Shown here piece after piece: positions 8,385 through 16,015 of a stretch of DNA of 43,237 bases (within the stretch, counting starts at the first letter, position 1; every line of letters starts with the position of its first letter). The notes under the pieces were generated by a model. It did no database searches. It was not told where the DNA came from and saw nothing but the letters and a program-made list of their open reading frames with translations. A program made the translations under genes and the position numbers. Origin of the DNA: Minwuia sp. (GTDB lineage: Bacteria; Pseudomonadota; Alphaproteobacteria; Minwuiales; Minwuiaceae). Where the stretch lies: assembly GCA_029213165.1 (NCBI GenBank), contig JARGNO010000019.1, positions 21,239 to 64,475 of the forward strand, read 5' to 3'.

Positions 8385-9277
8385 ACCGGCGTGCGGGTCT
8401 CACGGCCGCTGCGGCCACCGGTATCCAGGTCGGACTTGGGATCGTTGCCACGCGCTTCGTGGTCGATCAGGCAGGTCCGGTATCACTCGCGTTCTTCCGT
8501 TACGCCCTCGCTTTCCTGTGTCTCCTGCCCGTTGCATTGAAGATTGCGCCATGGCCGTTTTCCAGGCGTGACGTGGTGCCGGTGGTCCTGCTGGGCATTG
8601 TCCAGTGCGGACTGGTGATCGTGTTCCTGAATATCGCGCTGCAATACATCCCCTCGGCCCGTGCCTCCCTGATCTTTGCCACGTTTCCCCTGCTGACCAT
8701 GGTCTTGTCGGTTGTCTTCGGGAAGGAGGCATTCAGCGCCCGCATCGCCTTTGCCGTGATTGTCACGATCATCGGGGTCGGTCTGGCGCTGGGGGAAAAG
8801 GTGACCGAGACCACAGCCCCCGACGCAGGCTGGATCGGTGAACTCGCGGCCTTCGCGGCTGCCCTGTCGGGCGCGGCCTGTTCGATCTTCTATCGTCCCT
8901 ACCTGATGCGGTATCCGACGGTCTCTGTCGGATCGCTGGCCATGCTTGCCTCCGTCATCTTCCTTGCCGCGGCGGCAGTGCCCGAAGGGCTCTTCGACGC
9001 CTTGCCCGCATTCACGGACATCGGTTGGCTGGCCGTGATCTTCATCGGCACTGGCAGTGGTGCCAGCTATTTCCTCTGGCTCTATGCCTTGCGTAACGCG
9101 GGCGCCACGGAAGTCACCATCTACCTTGGCCTCAGCCCTGTGACAGCCGCATTGGGCGGTGCCGTACTGCTGGGCGAGATCCCTGGTGCTGCAACGTTCA
9201 CCGGTCTGGTGCTTGTCCTTGCGGGTCTGTGGCTCGCGTCCCGCCAGCAGCCACCGCCGGCGCCAGGGCCTGCCTGA
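8381..9277 (+). CDS. EamA/DMT-family transporter
   Basis: A 298-residue inner-membrane protein with about ten hydrophobic helices arranged as two EamA repeats (roughly residues 5-135 and 150-290). Family features include an early FFRYALAFLCLLP stretch and the late LSPVTAALGGAVLLGE motif. Members export metabolites and amino-acid-like compounds. The start is inferred to be TTG 8381, which overlaps the previous TGA as TTGA; this gives the normal length for the family, whereas the nearest upstream ATG (8210) would add 57 residues of non-membrane sequence read from within the GNAT domain. The overlap implies translational coupling to the MarR-GNAT protein. The substrate is unknown. Confidence 0.87.
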   Translation: MNRRAGLTAAAATGIQVGLGIVATRFVVDQAGPVSLAFFRYALAFLCLLPVALKIAPWPFSRRDVVPVVLLGIVQCGLVIVFLNIALQYIPSARASLIFATFPLLTMVLSVVFGKEAFSARIAFAVIVTIIGVGLALGEKVTETTAPDAGWIGELAAFAAALSGAACSIFYRPYLMRYPTVSVGSLAMLASVIFLAAAAVPEGLFDALPAFTDIGWLAVIFIGTGSGASYFLWLYALRNAGATEVTIYLGLSPVTAALGGAVLLGEIPGAATFTGLVLVLAGLWLASRQQPPPAPGPA

Positions 9278-9334
9278 CGGCAATCGGCTCTGATCTTGCT
9301 TGAAGTGGCCAAACGTCTCTGGCTTGGTGTCGAA

Positions 9335-10186
9335 ATGAAACCGCTTCCGGTCCTGATCATCGTTCCCGTGCTTGCCTTGCTGCTGGCTTTGCCTGCAGCG
9401 ACCCCGGCGCATGCTCAGCTTGGCAGTCTCTGGCGTGCCATTACGGGGCAGGATGAGGGACCGAAGCCGGACAAGGGATTTGGCCCCTTCAGAGAAGAGG
9501 CAAGGCGTATCGAGGATGCGCTGAACTGTGGCCGTGTCGTGGAACAGGCGAATGATGCCTTCTCGGACCTGCGTCGGCACTGCATCCTGGGCGACAATCG
9601 CACGGTTCGCGTCACCATCGTCGAACCTGTCGGACACGAGGGGCTGACCAAGCGCGTCCGGCTGACATGGACGGACAATGGTACTGGAGAGCAGCGCGCG
9701 CTCAGCGCCCCAGCACACGTTGACCGGTCTGCCGCGCAGGCGGCTCTCAGCGGGCTGGCGGCGCTGTTCGTGCCCGAAAAGTCGGATCACCTGATCGATT
9801 TGTTCACGGGCGGAACCGATGGTGCCTTTGAGTCGGGTCCGTTCAGTGTCTCTGTGGTTCACCAGTCTCGGGCGGGGCTCGATCTTCGCACGGTCGAACT
9901 GCGAGACGGCAACTATGAAGCGCTGGCTGAATCAGAGGCCCGCAGCGCCCGCCCTGGCTTTGACCGGTGCCTGTTCATCGTTCGCAACATCGATGTCCTG
10001 AAGAACCTGGAAATCGATGGCGAGCCGCGCCCGCAGAGGTCCGACCTGCACCTCACCTATTTCCTGCACGCGAAGCGGGGCGACCGGTTCCTGTGTGAAC
10101 TGCATGATTCCGGTTACTACCGCATCAGGATCTCGCAGAAGGACGGTGAAGAGTTTCGCACACTCGCTCACGGCAATATCCGCTGA
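9335..10186 (+). CDS. Secreted protein of unknown function
   Basis: I do not recognise this 283-residue protein. It begins with a clear Sec signal peptide: a short basic start (MKP), a hydrophobic core to about residue 20, and likely cleavage after AHA at residue 27. The mature part is mixed alpha/beta with four cysteines (C65, C83, C212, C254), enough for two disulfides in the periplasm. It has no membrane helix after the signal. I chose ATG 9335 because the signal peptide starts there; a TTG at 9296 would add 13 residues. It lies 57 bases after the EamA gene and about 100 before the channel gene, so it may belong to either transcript. Confidence 0.7.
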   Translation: MKPLPVLIIVPVLALLLALPAATPAHAQLGSLWRAITGQDEGPKPDKGFGPFREEARRIEDALNCGRVVEQANDAFSDLRRHCILGDNRTVRVTIVEPVGHEGLTKRVRLTWTDNGTGEQRALSAPAHVDRSAAQAALSGLAALFVPEKSDHLIDLFTGGTDGAFESGPFSVSVVHQSRAGLDLRTVELRDGNYEALAESEARSARPGFDRCLFIVRNIDVLKNLEIDGEPRPQRSDLHLTYFLHAKRGDRFLCELHDSGYYRIRISQKDGEEFRTLAHGNIR

Positions 10187-10208
10187 GCCGATGTCCGGCG
10201 CTGACACG

Positions 10209-10237
10209 GTGACTGTGATACCCCCGGACCGCAAAAT
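10209..10237 (+). promoter_or_regulatory. Possible sigma-70 promoter of the channel gene
   Basis: GTGACT (10209-10214) and CAAAAT (10232-10237), separated by exactly 17 bases, each match the -35 and -10 consensus at four of six positions. The 98-base gap before the MscS gene is the only likely promoter site between 9335 and 15067. The strength of the match is modest. Confidence 0.3.
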
Positions 10238-10284
10238 CGTTTAGGCTTTCCACTCGGGCTTGCGAACACGCCCGGTAGGGGGGA

Positions 10285-12669
10285 ATGAACATGGGGATCG
10301 CGCGCACTCTGCTGGCCTTCTCGATCCTGGTCCTGTTCGGGTTTGCCTTGCCTGGCGCAGATGCGGTGAAGGCGCAGGCACTGCAGGTACTCAAGCAGGC
10401 CGAGAAGCGCAGCGAAGCCGCAGCCCAGCCCACCACACCAGGTCAGCAGAGCCTTGAAACCCTGCTGGAGCCGACCGTCCGGAAACTGGTGGAGGAAAAA
10501 CTTGCCGAAGGCAGCGCCACCAGGCAGGGCGCCGCGCCGGATCAGGGTGGCGGGGATCCTTTCGCCGCGCTGATCGATGGCGCGCGCAACAGCATGAACG
10601 GCATCACCAAGGGTATCGACGGAGTCATTGCCATCTGGCCCCTTGGTCAGAGCGAGATCGAGGACGCCTTCATCCTGCTGACGGATTTCGAGGGCTGGCC
10701 GCGCATGTGGACCGGTATCGCCAACCTTTTGCTGATGCTGGCAGGTGGGGGCTTTCTGGCCTGGATGACCCGGCGCATGTTTGGTCAACTGGTGGTCGCC
10801 CCCGCGGCAATACGCGGGCGCCTGTTGCCGTCCCTGACCGTGACAGTCGTGGTGCTGTTGCGCGACCTGCTGGTACTGGTGGTGATGGTCGCTGCAGGCT
10901 TCCTGCTGTCGCTGGTCTGGTTCAGTCAGTTCGACCCGATGCGGATATTCCTGATCAGCTATCTCGCCGTGACAGTCGTCGTGGTGGCCGGCTGGTTCCT
11001 TGGCAATGCGCTGTTTGCCCCGAACGCGCCGGAGCGACGCATGGTCGATCTGGACGACCGTTCCGCACGGCGCATGGTCTACTGGCTTGCCATCGTGCTT
11101 GGTCTGGCCGCGCTGGCCGGATTCAGCATGGGAATGCTGCGCCTGCTGGGCATGCCGCAGGCCATGCTGGACATCGTGCAGCTCGGTGTCGGCGGCCTGC
11201 TTGCCCTGGTCACGCTTTTCGCTGTCATCAGAACTCCGACCGACCCGCAAAGGATACCTGCAAGCACTGGTCTGAGTGCATTGCTGCACCAGCTCTTCGG
11301 ACGCTATCGCCGCGTCTGGCTGGTGGTCGCGACAGCCATGTTCCTGCTGCTCTGGTCCCTCAGCGTCTTTTCCCCGGACCCCAGCAAGACCGTTGCCGTC
11401 TTCGGCCTGTTCGGGGCACTGGCTGGCGGCCTGTTCGTCGCCAGACTGCACAATCCGGCCGAGCCGGAGGATGAGACACCTGCGGTCCCGGCGGACGATG
11501 CCGGGGAAGCCGGGATGCTGGAAATGAAGCAGAGCGGTGGTCTGCTGCCGTCGGTGCGCCAGATCGCCTATGTGGTGCTGGCACTCGTCGGCCTTGCGGC
11601 ATTCCTGCATGTGGTGGCGCTGGACATTGTTGCCCTGCAGCAGAGCCCGGTTGGCCAGTTGGCGACCGAAGTGCTGCTGGATGTCCTTGTCATCCTGCTG
11701 GTCGCTTCCATTGGCTGGGCGCTGGTTCAGCGGACAATTACCCGTTTCATTGACCGGGAGAACGAGCGCGCGATGGCTGCCGCTGCCGATCATGCCGTCG
11801 ATGAGGATGGCCTGGGTGGTCTGATCGTCTCCCGCTTCGGCACGCTGCTGCCCCTGATCCGTGGCTTCATCCTGACCATCCTTGTCGCCATCACGGTCAT
11901 GGTGGTGCTGTCGTCCCTGGGGCTGGATATCGGCCCGCTGATCGCAGGTGCGGGTGTTGTCGGCATCGCCATCGGCTTCGGCGCCCAAGCGCTGGTGCGT
12001 GACATCATCTCCGGCATCTTCTTCCTGATCGATGATGCCTTCCGCGTCGGCGAATACGTCGAATTCGGGGAGATCCGGGGACAGGTGGAACAGATCTCGA
12101 TCCGGTCCATGCGCCTGCGTCACCATCGGGGCGCCATTCACACCGTGCCCTTCGGCGAATTGCGCTCCATCACCAACTACAATCGTGACTGGGCGATCTA
12201 CAAGCAGGAATTCCGGCTGCCCTACGACACCGATGTCGACAAGGTCCGCAAGATCATCAAGAAGGTCGGGCTGCGGCTGCTGGAGGATCCGGAGCTCGGG
12301 CCGAAGTTCATTCAGCCGCTGAAGTCCCAGGGCGTGTTCCGTATCGAGGAGGGGGCACTGATCCTGCGCACCAAGTTCACCTGCAAGCCGCGCGAGCAGT
12401 TCATGATCCGCAAGGCGGTGTTTCAGGAGGTGAAGAACGACCTCTACGCGGCAGGTATCGAACTGGCGCAACGCCGGGTCCAGATCGAATGGCCCGACTG
12501 GGCGAAGGGTGACGGCGAAACGGAAACCATGAATGCGGACACGCCGACTGCGGTTCAGAAACCTGGGGGCCCGCAGACGCCACCCGCAGGCGCCGTAGCG
12601 GCCGCAGGCGCGGCGGGACTGGTGATCGCGCAGAACACCCAGACCAAGGAATATCCGGACGAGCCCTGA
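10285..12669 (+). CDS. Large MscS-family mechanosensitive ion channel
   Basis: A 794-residue membrane protein, much larger than the 286-residue E. coli MscS and closer in build to the multi-helix relatives. It begins with a signal-like helix, then a charged, probably periplasmic stretch (about residues 30-130) and some ten membrane helices. The MscS core is at about 520-745: the pore helix GPLIAGAGVVGIAIGFGAQA, then LVRDIISGIFFLIDDAFRVG, then the beta and alpha-beta cytoplasmic domains. Such channels open when the membrane is stretched and release solutes during osmotic downshock. The tail after residue 745 is proline/alanine-rich with a short hydrophobic patch. ATG 10285 has TAGGGGGGA just upstream. 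The oxidoreductase gene follows after four bases. Confidence 0.9.
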   Translation: MNMGIARTLLAFSILVLFGFALPGADAVKAQALQVLKQAEKRSEAAAQPTTPGQQSLETLLEPTVRKLVEEKLAEGSATRQGAAPDQGGGDPFAALIDGARNSMNGITKGIDGVIAIWPLGQSEIEDAFILLTDFEGWPRMWTGIANLLLMLAGGGFLAWMTRRMFGQLVVAPAAIRGRLLPSLTVTVVVLLRDLLVLVVMVAAGFLLSLVWFSQFDPMRIFLISYLAVTVVVVAGWFLGNALFAPNAPERRMVDLDDRSARRMVYWLAIVLGLAALAGFSMGMLRLLGMPQAMLDIVQLGVGGLLALVTLFAVIRTPTDPQRIPASTGLSALLHQLFGRYRRVWLVVATAMFLLLWSLSVFSPDPSKTVAVFGLFGALAGGLFVARLHNPAEPEDETPAVPADDAGEAGMLEMKQSGGLLPSVRQIAYVVLALVGLAAFLHVVALDIVALQQSPVGQLATEVLLDVLVILLVASIGWALVQRTITRFIDRENERAMAAAADHAVDEDGLGGLIVSRFGTLLPLIRGFILTILVAITVMVVLSSLGLDIGPLIAGAGVVGIAIGFGAQALVRDIISGIFFLIDDAFRVGEYVEFGEIRGQVEQISIRSMRLRHHRGAIHTVPFGELRSITNYNRDWAIYKQEFRLPYDTDVDKVRKIIKKVGLRLLEDPELGPKFIQPLKSQGVFRIEEGALILRTKFTCKPREQFMIRKAVFQEVKNDLYAAGIELAQRRVQIEWPDWAKGDGETETMNADTPTAVQKPGGPQTPPAGAVAAAGAAGLVIAQNTQTKEYPDEP

Positions 12670-12673
12670 ACAG

Positions 12674-15067
12674 ATGACAGATACCATGCACATTCCCGCC
12701 TATTGCGCCCAGTGCAGGTCGCGTTGCGGCTGCATCGCGGTGGTCGTGGATGATCGCCTGACCGGCATCGAACCGATGCCGGATCACCCGACCGGCGCGA
12801 AACTCTGTCCGAAGGGCCGCGCCGCGCCGGAACAGGTCTATCACCCTGATCGCCTGACGCGGCCCATGCGCCGGACCACGCCGAAGGGTGCCGGACCGAC
12901 GGAATGGCACCCGATAAGCTGGGACGAAGCCCTGAACGAGATTGCGGAACGGATGGGCGGCATCCGCAGCACACATGGTGCGGAGCAGGTCGCCTTTTCC
13001 GTCACCACCCCAAGCGGGACGCAGCTTTCGGATGGCATCGCCTGGATCGAACGTTTCATTCGCGCCTTTGGCAGCCCGAACACGATCTACTCGACGGAAA
13101 TCTGCAACTGGCACAAGGACGAGGCCGCCAAGTTCACCACCGGTCACGGCATCGGTGTCCCCGACTTCGCAAACACCGGCTGCATCCTGCTGTGGGGCAA
13201 CAATCCCGCGAATACCTGGCTCGCCCGGGCAGGCGAGGTGCAGAAGGGGTTGCGGAACGGCGCGCGTATGATCGTTGTCGACCCGCGCCCGACCACATTC
13301 GCCAATCGCGCCGACTGCTGGCTGCAGGTGAAGCCCGGCACGGACCAGGTGCTCGCACTTGGCCTGGCGCACCTGCTTGTCCGGGATGGCGGGTTCGACA
13401 AGGGATTCATGCGCGACTGGAGCAACGGCCCCTTGCTGCTGCATGGCGACGAGAAGCGGTTCCTCCGGCAGTCGGACCTGATGACGGATGGCTCCACTGA
13501 TGTCCTGTTCGGCCAGGCATCGACCGGCAACCTGCTGCGCTATGACCGGTCGATGGGGCGGTGGCTTGATGATCCCGCCGACCTGTTGCTCGACAGCGAC
13601 TGCATTGTCGGGACGACCGCTGGCGCAGTCTCCTGCAGGTCTGCGTTTGCCGCATACCGTGAACTGCTCGATCGTCACCGGCCGGGTCATGTTTTCGGGG
13701 TTACGGGCGTTCCTGTAGAGACACTCGAGAAGGCTGCGACGATCCTTCGGAACAGTGCGTCGGTCGCCTGGTACGCCTGGAATGGTGTTGGTCAGAGCAA
13801 CACGGCCACGCAAACCGACCGTGCCATGTCATTGCTGCACGCGCTGACGGGCAGTCTTGGAATTCCGGGGGGCAATGTGGCGGGCGGCATCGCCCGCTTC
13901 AACGACATTTCCGGCCCGGAGCTGCTGTCCCCGGATCAGCGGGCGAAGGCACTCGGACTGGATGAGCGTCGATTGGGGCCACCTGCAAATGCCTGGGTAA
14001 CCGGACGCGATGTCTATCGGGCAGTGCTGGGGCAGGGGCCTTATCCGGTGCGTGCGCTGTTCTCCTTCGGCGGCAACCTGCTGGCATCACAGCCTGATAC
14101 GGCGCTCGCCCGGCAGGCGCTCGAAGCGTTGGAATTTCATGTTCATACCGACTTCTTCCTGAACGCCACGGCGGAATACGCGGATATCGTGCTGCCGGTC
14201 GCAACATCCTGGGAGCGGGAGGGACTGAGCAAGGGCTTCGACAACAGCCTGGAGGGTCAGCGGCATGTGCAACTGCGCCCGGCAGTCGTTGCACCCTTGG
14301 GAGAATCCCGGTCGGATATCGACATCGTGCTGCAACTTGCTGACCGTCTTGGCATGTCAGACAGGTTCTTCGGTGGAAACGTGGACCAGGGCCACGATCA
14401 TGCGTTGGCCCCAACCGGTCTGACAGTCGACGACCTGCGCCGCAATCCAGGCGGGGTCAGTCTTGAGGGTGATGTCGTATATCGCCCATTCGCAATACCA
14501 GATGCCTCGACGGGCAGGGTTGCAGGCTTCAACACACCGACCCGCCGCCTGGAGGTATGGTCGGAATTGCTGCAACAGCACGTCGGATCCGGTCTGCCGT
14601 ATCCGCAAGACAACGTCGGCGCATCAGATCCTGCCCTGCCTCTGACGCTGGGCGGTGCGAAGACGGTGGCCTATTGCCATAGCCAGCACCGCAATCTTCC
14701 GTCCCTGCGCAGGCTGATGCCTGACCCGTTACTGGAAATCGGCACGGCGACGGCGGCGGAAAGGGACATCGCGGATCGTGACTGGGTTCGGGTCACCACA
14801 GCGACAGGCAGTTTCGTCGCCCGCGCCAGGGTGACCGCGAAACTGCGCGAAGGCATGGTGTTCGCCCAGCATGGCTGGTGGGTGCCCGATCAGGCCGGTC
14901 AGCCCTATGGCGGTGGATCGGCCGGTTCCATGGGCGCCAGCATGAACCAGGCAGTCAGTACCGCCGACTGCGATCCGGTCAGTGGCTCCATCCCGCTCAG
15001 ATCAAGCGCTTGCGAAGTGGTTCGGCTTGCCGGTGATCATGCATCCGCACGGGCAGGTGCGGTGTAA
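12674..15067 (+). CDS. Molybdopterin oxidoreductase of the DMSO reductase family (orphan)
   Basis: A 797-residue molybdoenzyme. An N-terminal [4Fe-4S] site is visible as C11-x2-C14-x3-C18 and C45 (KLCPKGRA). C144 in STEICNWHKDE is the probable molybdenum ligand. WGNNPANTW and FSFGGNLLASQPD are cofactor-binding stretches, and the C-terminal beta-barrel (molydopterin dinucleotide-binding) starts near residue 655. There is no twin-arginine signal, so it should be cytoplasmic. No electron-transfer or membrane subunit is adjacent, and the substrate is unknown. It starts four bases after the channel stop with a poor ribosome site, suggesting translation coupled to that gene. Its last 31 bases overlap the tail of the convergent TetR gene. 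Confidence 0.9.
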   Translation: MTDTMHIPAYCAQCRSRCGCIAVVVDDRLTGIEPMPDHPTGAKLCPKGRAAPEQVYHPDRLTRPMRRTTPKGAGPTEWHPISWDEALNEIAERMGGIRSTHGAEQVAFSVTTPSGTQLSDGIAWIERFIRAFGSPNTIYSTEICNWHKDEAAKFTTGHGIGVPDFANTGCILLWGNNPANTWLARAGEVQKGLRNGARMIVVDPRPTTFANRADCWLQVKPGTDQVLALGLAHLLVRDGGFDKGFMRDWSNGPLLLHGDEKRFLRQSDLMTDGSTDVLFGQASTGNLLRYDRSMGRWLDDPADLLLDSDCIVGTTAGAVSCRSAFAAYRELLDRHRPGHVFGVTGVPVETLEKAATILRNSASVAWYAWNGVGQSNTATQTDRAMSLLHALTGSLGIPGGNVAGGIARFNDISGPELLSPDQRAKALGLDERRLGPPANAWVTGRDVYRAVLGQGPYPVRALFSFGGNLLASQPDTALARQALEALEFHVHTDFFLNATAEYADIVLPVATSWEREGLSKGFDNSLEGQRHVQLRPAVVAPLGESRSDIDIVLQLADRLGMSDRFFGGNVDQGHDHALAPTGLTVDDLRRNPGGVSLEGDVVYRPFAIPDASTGRVAGFNTPTRRLEVWSELLQQHVGSGLPYPQDNVGASDPALPLTLGGAKTVAYCHSQHRNLPSLRRLMPDPLLEIGTATAAERDIADRDWVRVTTATGSFVARARVTAKLREGMVFAQHGWWVPDQAGQPYGGGSAGSMGASMNQAVSTADCDPVSGSIPLRSSACEVVRLAGDHASARAGAV

Positions 15068-15720
15068 CCCAGGTTTTCCGGGCTGCCGGGTTCCATATCG
15101 GCAAGCTTCTCGAGGGCGCCGGGGGATACCGGGGCCGTCACCATGGCGAGCACCATTGCAACCAGATCATCTGTGAAGACGTCGGAAAGCGCGTCCAGCT
15201 TCCGGTTCCTGTCCCAATCACACAGGACGCCCGAACTTGCCCGGCTGCCGGCATAGAGCCTGTAACGCAACAGCAACGGCGGAATATCCGGCAGGCAGTG
15301 AACAACACCCTGGTGTGCCCGCCGCATCCCGCTGTCGATGCCCTTCATGATCTGCATGAGCCTCAGATTGGGGTCGCGCAGGACCTGGTTGAGGAACCGC
15401 AGGGTCTGAATACCGGACTCTCCATCGTCGCGCTGTTCGCAAAGGGGGCGGACCAGGGCGTTGATGTAATCCTCAATCTGTGGCTGTCGGCCCGTGGCTT
15501 CAAGTTCGTCGAGAATCTGGTTCCGCCGGTCGTCGATTCGCCCGACGCCACGCTCGAACACCGCGCGCAGCAAACCTTCCCGCGATCCGAAGTGATACTG
15601 GATTGCGGAGGTGTTCCGCTGTCCTGCCGCCTGAAGAATCTGTCGCTGCGACACCAAGGTAATGTCCTGCTGGCTGAACAATTCGCCTGCCGCGACCAGG
15701 ATCTTGTCTTTTGCACTCAT
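15037..15720 (-). CDS. TetR-family transcriptional regulator
   Basis: A 227-residue regulator. Residues about 5-55 form the TetR helix-turn-helix: KILVAAGELFSQQDITLVSQ followed by the recognition helix region NTSAIQYHFGSREGLLRAVF. The rest is a helical ligand-binding and dimerisation domain. The ATG at 15720 has GGGAG about ten bases upstream. It is divergent from the ABC importer operon across a 295-base region, the usual arrangement for a local repressor, so the importer is the likely target. Its 3' end overlaps the molybdoenzyme gene tail to tail by 31 bases. The ligand is unknown. Confidence 0.9.
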   Translation of the reverse strand: MSAKDKILVAAGELFSQQDITLVSQRQILQAAGQRNTSAIQYHFGSREGLLRAVFERGVGRIDDRRNQILDELEATGRQPQIEDYINALVRPLCEQRDDGESGIQTLRFLNQVLRDPNLRLMQIMKGIDSGMRRAHQGVVHCLPDIPPLLLRYRLYAGSRASSGVLCDWDRNRKLDALSDVFTDDLVAMVLAMVTAPVSPGALEKLADMEPGSPENLGYTAPARADA

Positions 15721-15849
15721 TCTCGTCGCTCTCCCAGGACCTGAGTCTGCTTTCGTTCCGATGGCATTGTTCGGGTGGCCCTTACCAAGGCCTCGTCACC
15801 ATTTCTCTCATTGACCGCCCACTCCACAACCTACACGTGATCCGGCCGG

Positions 15850-15876
15850 AAGGTGCAGGACGCAACCGCACCTTTT
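15850..15876 (+). promoter_or_regulatory. Hairpin with short T run: operator, attenuator or weak terminator
   Basis: AAGGTGC (15850-15856) pairs perfectly with GCACCTT (15868-15874) around an 11-base loop, and the 3' arm runs into TTTT (15873-15876). In the rightward leader it could act as a weak intrinsic terminator or attenuator. As DNA it could be a spaced operator for the adjacent TetR protein. Confidence 0.3.
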
Positions 15877-15935
15877 CAGGAACTATTGCCCCTCACGTCA
15901 AGCGCACGGTTGCCCCGGACCGATCCAGGCGGTGG

Positions 15936-15985
15936 GTTGGATGCGTAGTTGCCAGCGGCGGTCGTCGCGCCATACTGCATCCAAC
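15936..15985 (+). promoter_or_regulatory. Long stem-loop in the leader of the ABC importer operon
   Basis: GTTGGATGC (15936-15944) is a perfect inverted match to GCATCCAAC (15977-15985). Three more pairs (GTA with TAC) extend the stem if one base is bulged. GGCG (15957-15960) and CGCC (15968-15971) can form an inner stem. The element ends 30 bases before the ATG at 16016, clear of the ribosome site GGAGG. It may be an mRNA leader structure, or a TetR operator with widely spaced half-sites. Confidence 0.4.
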
Positions 15986-16015
15986 ACGAACGGAACCGGA
16001 TACGGAGGCGGGACA

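Larger units (their letters stand above)
15721..16015. other. Divergent regulatory region between TetR and the ABC importer
   Basis: The 295 bases hold no convincing gene. They contain the eight-base palindrome CCGGCCGG (15842-15849), the hairpin at 15850-15876, and a long stem-loop at 15936-15985 close to the importer start. A TetR operator should lie here; the palindrome flanked by ACCT and AGGT arms is one candidate. Two short plus-strand open frames exist here but have no ribosome site or recognisable product. Confidence 0.5.

Noticed and set aside
8483-9862. A 459-codon minus-strand frame opposite the EamA and secreted-protein genes
   Set aside because: Composition is low-complexity Q/R/D/G, and the opposite strand has clear membrane and signal-peptide patterns.
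10168-12693. An 841-codon open frame on the minus strand
   Set aside because: It lies entirely opposite the MscS gene. Its product is rich in Q, H, D and R with no membrane or domain pattern, as expected from antisense of GC-rich coding DNA.
12401-13813. A 470-codon minus-strand frame across the channel and molybdoenzyme genes
   Set aside because: Antisense to two well-supported genes, arginine-rich and without recognisable domains.
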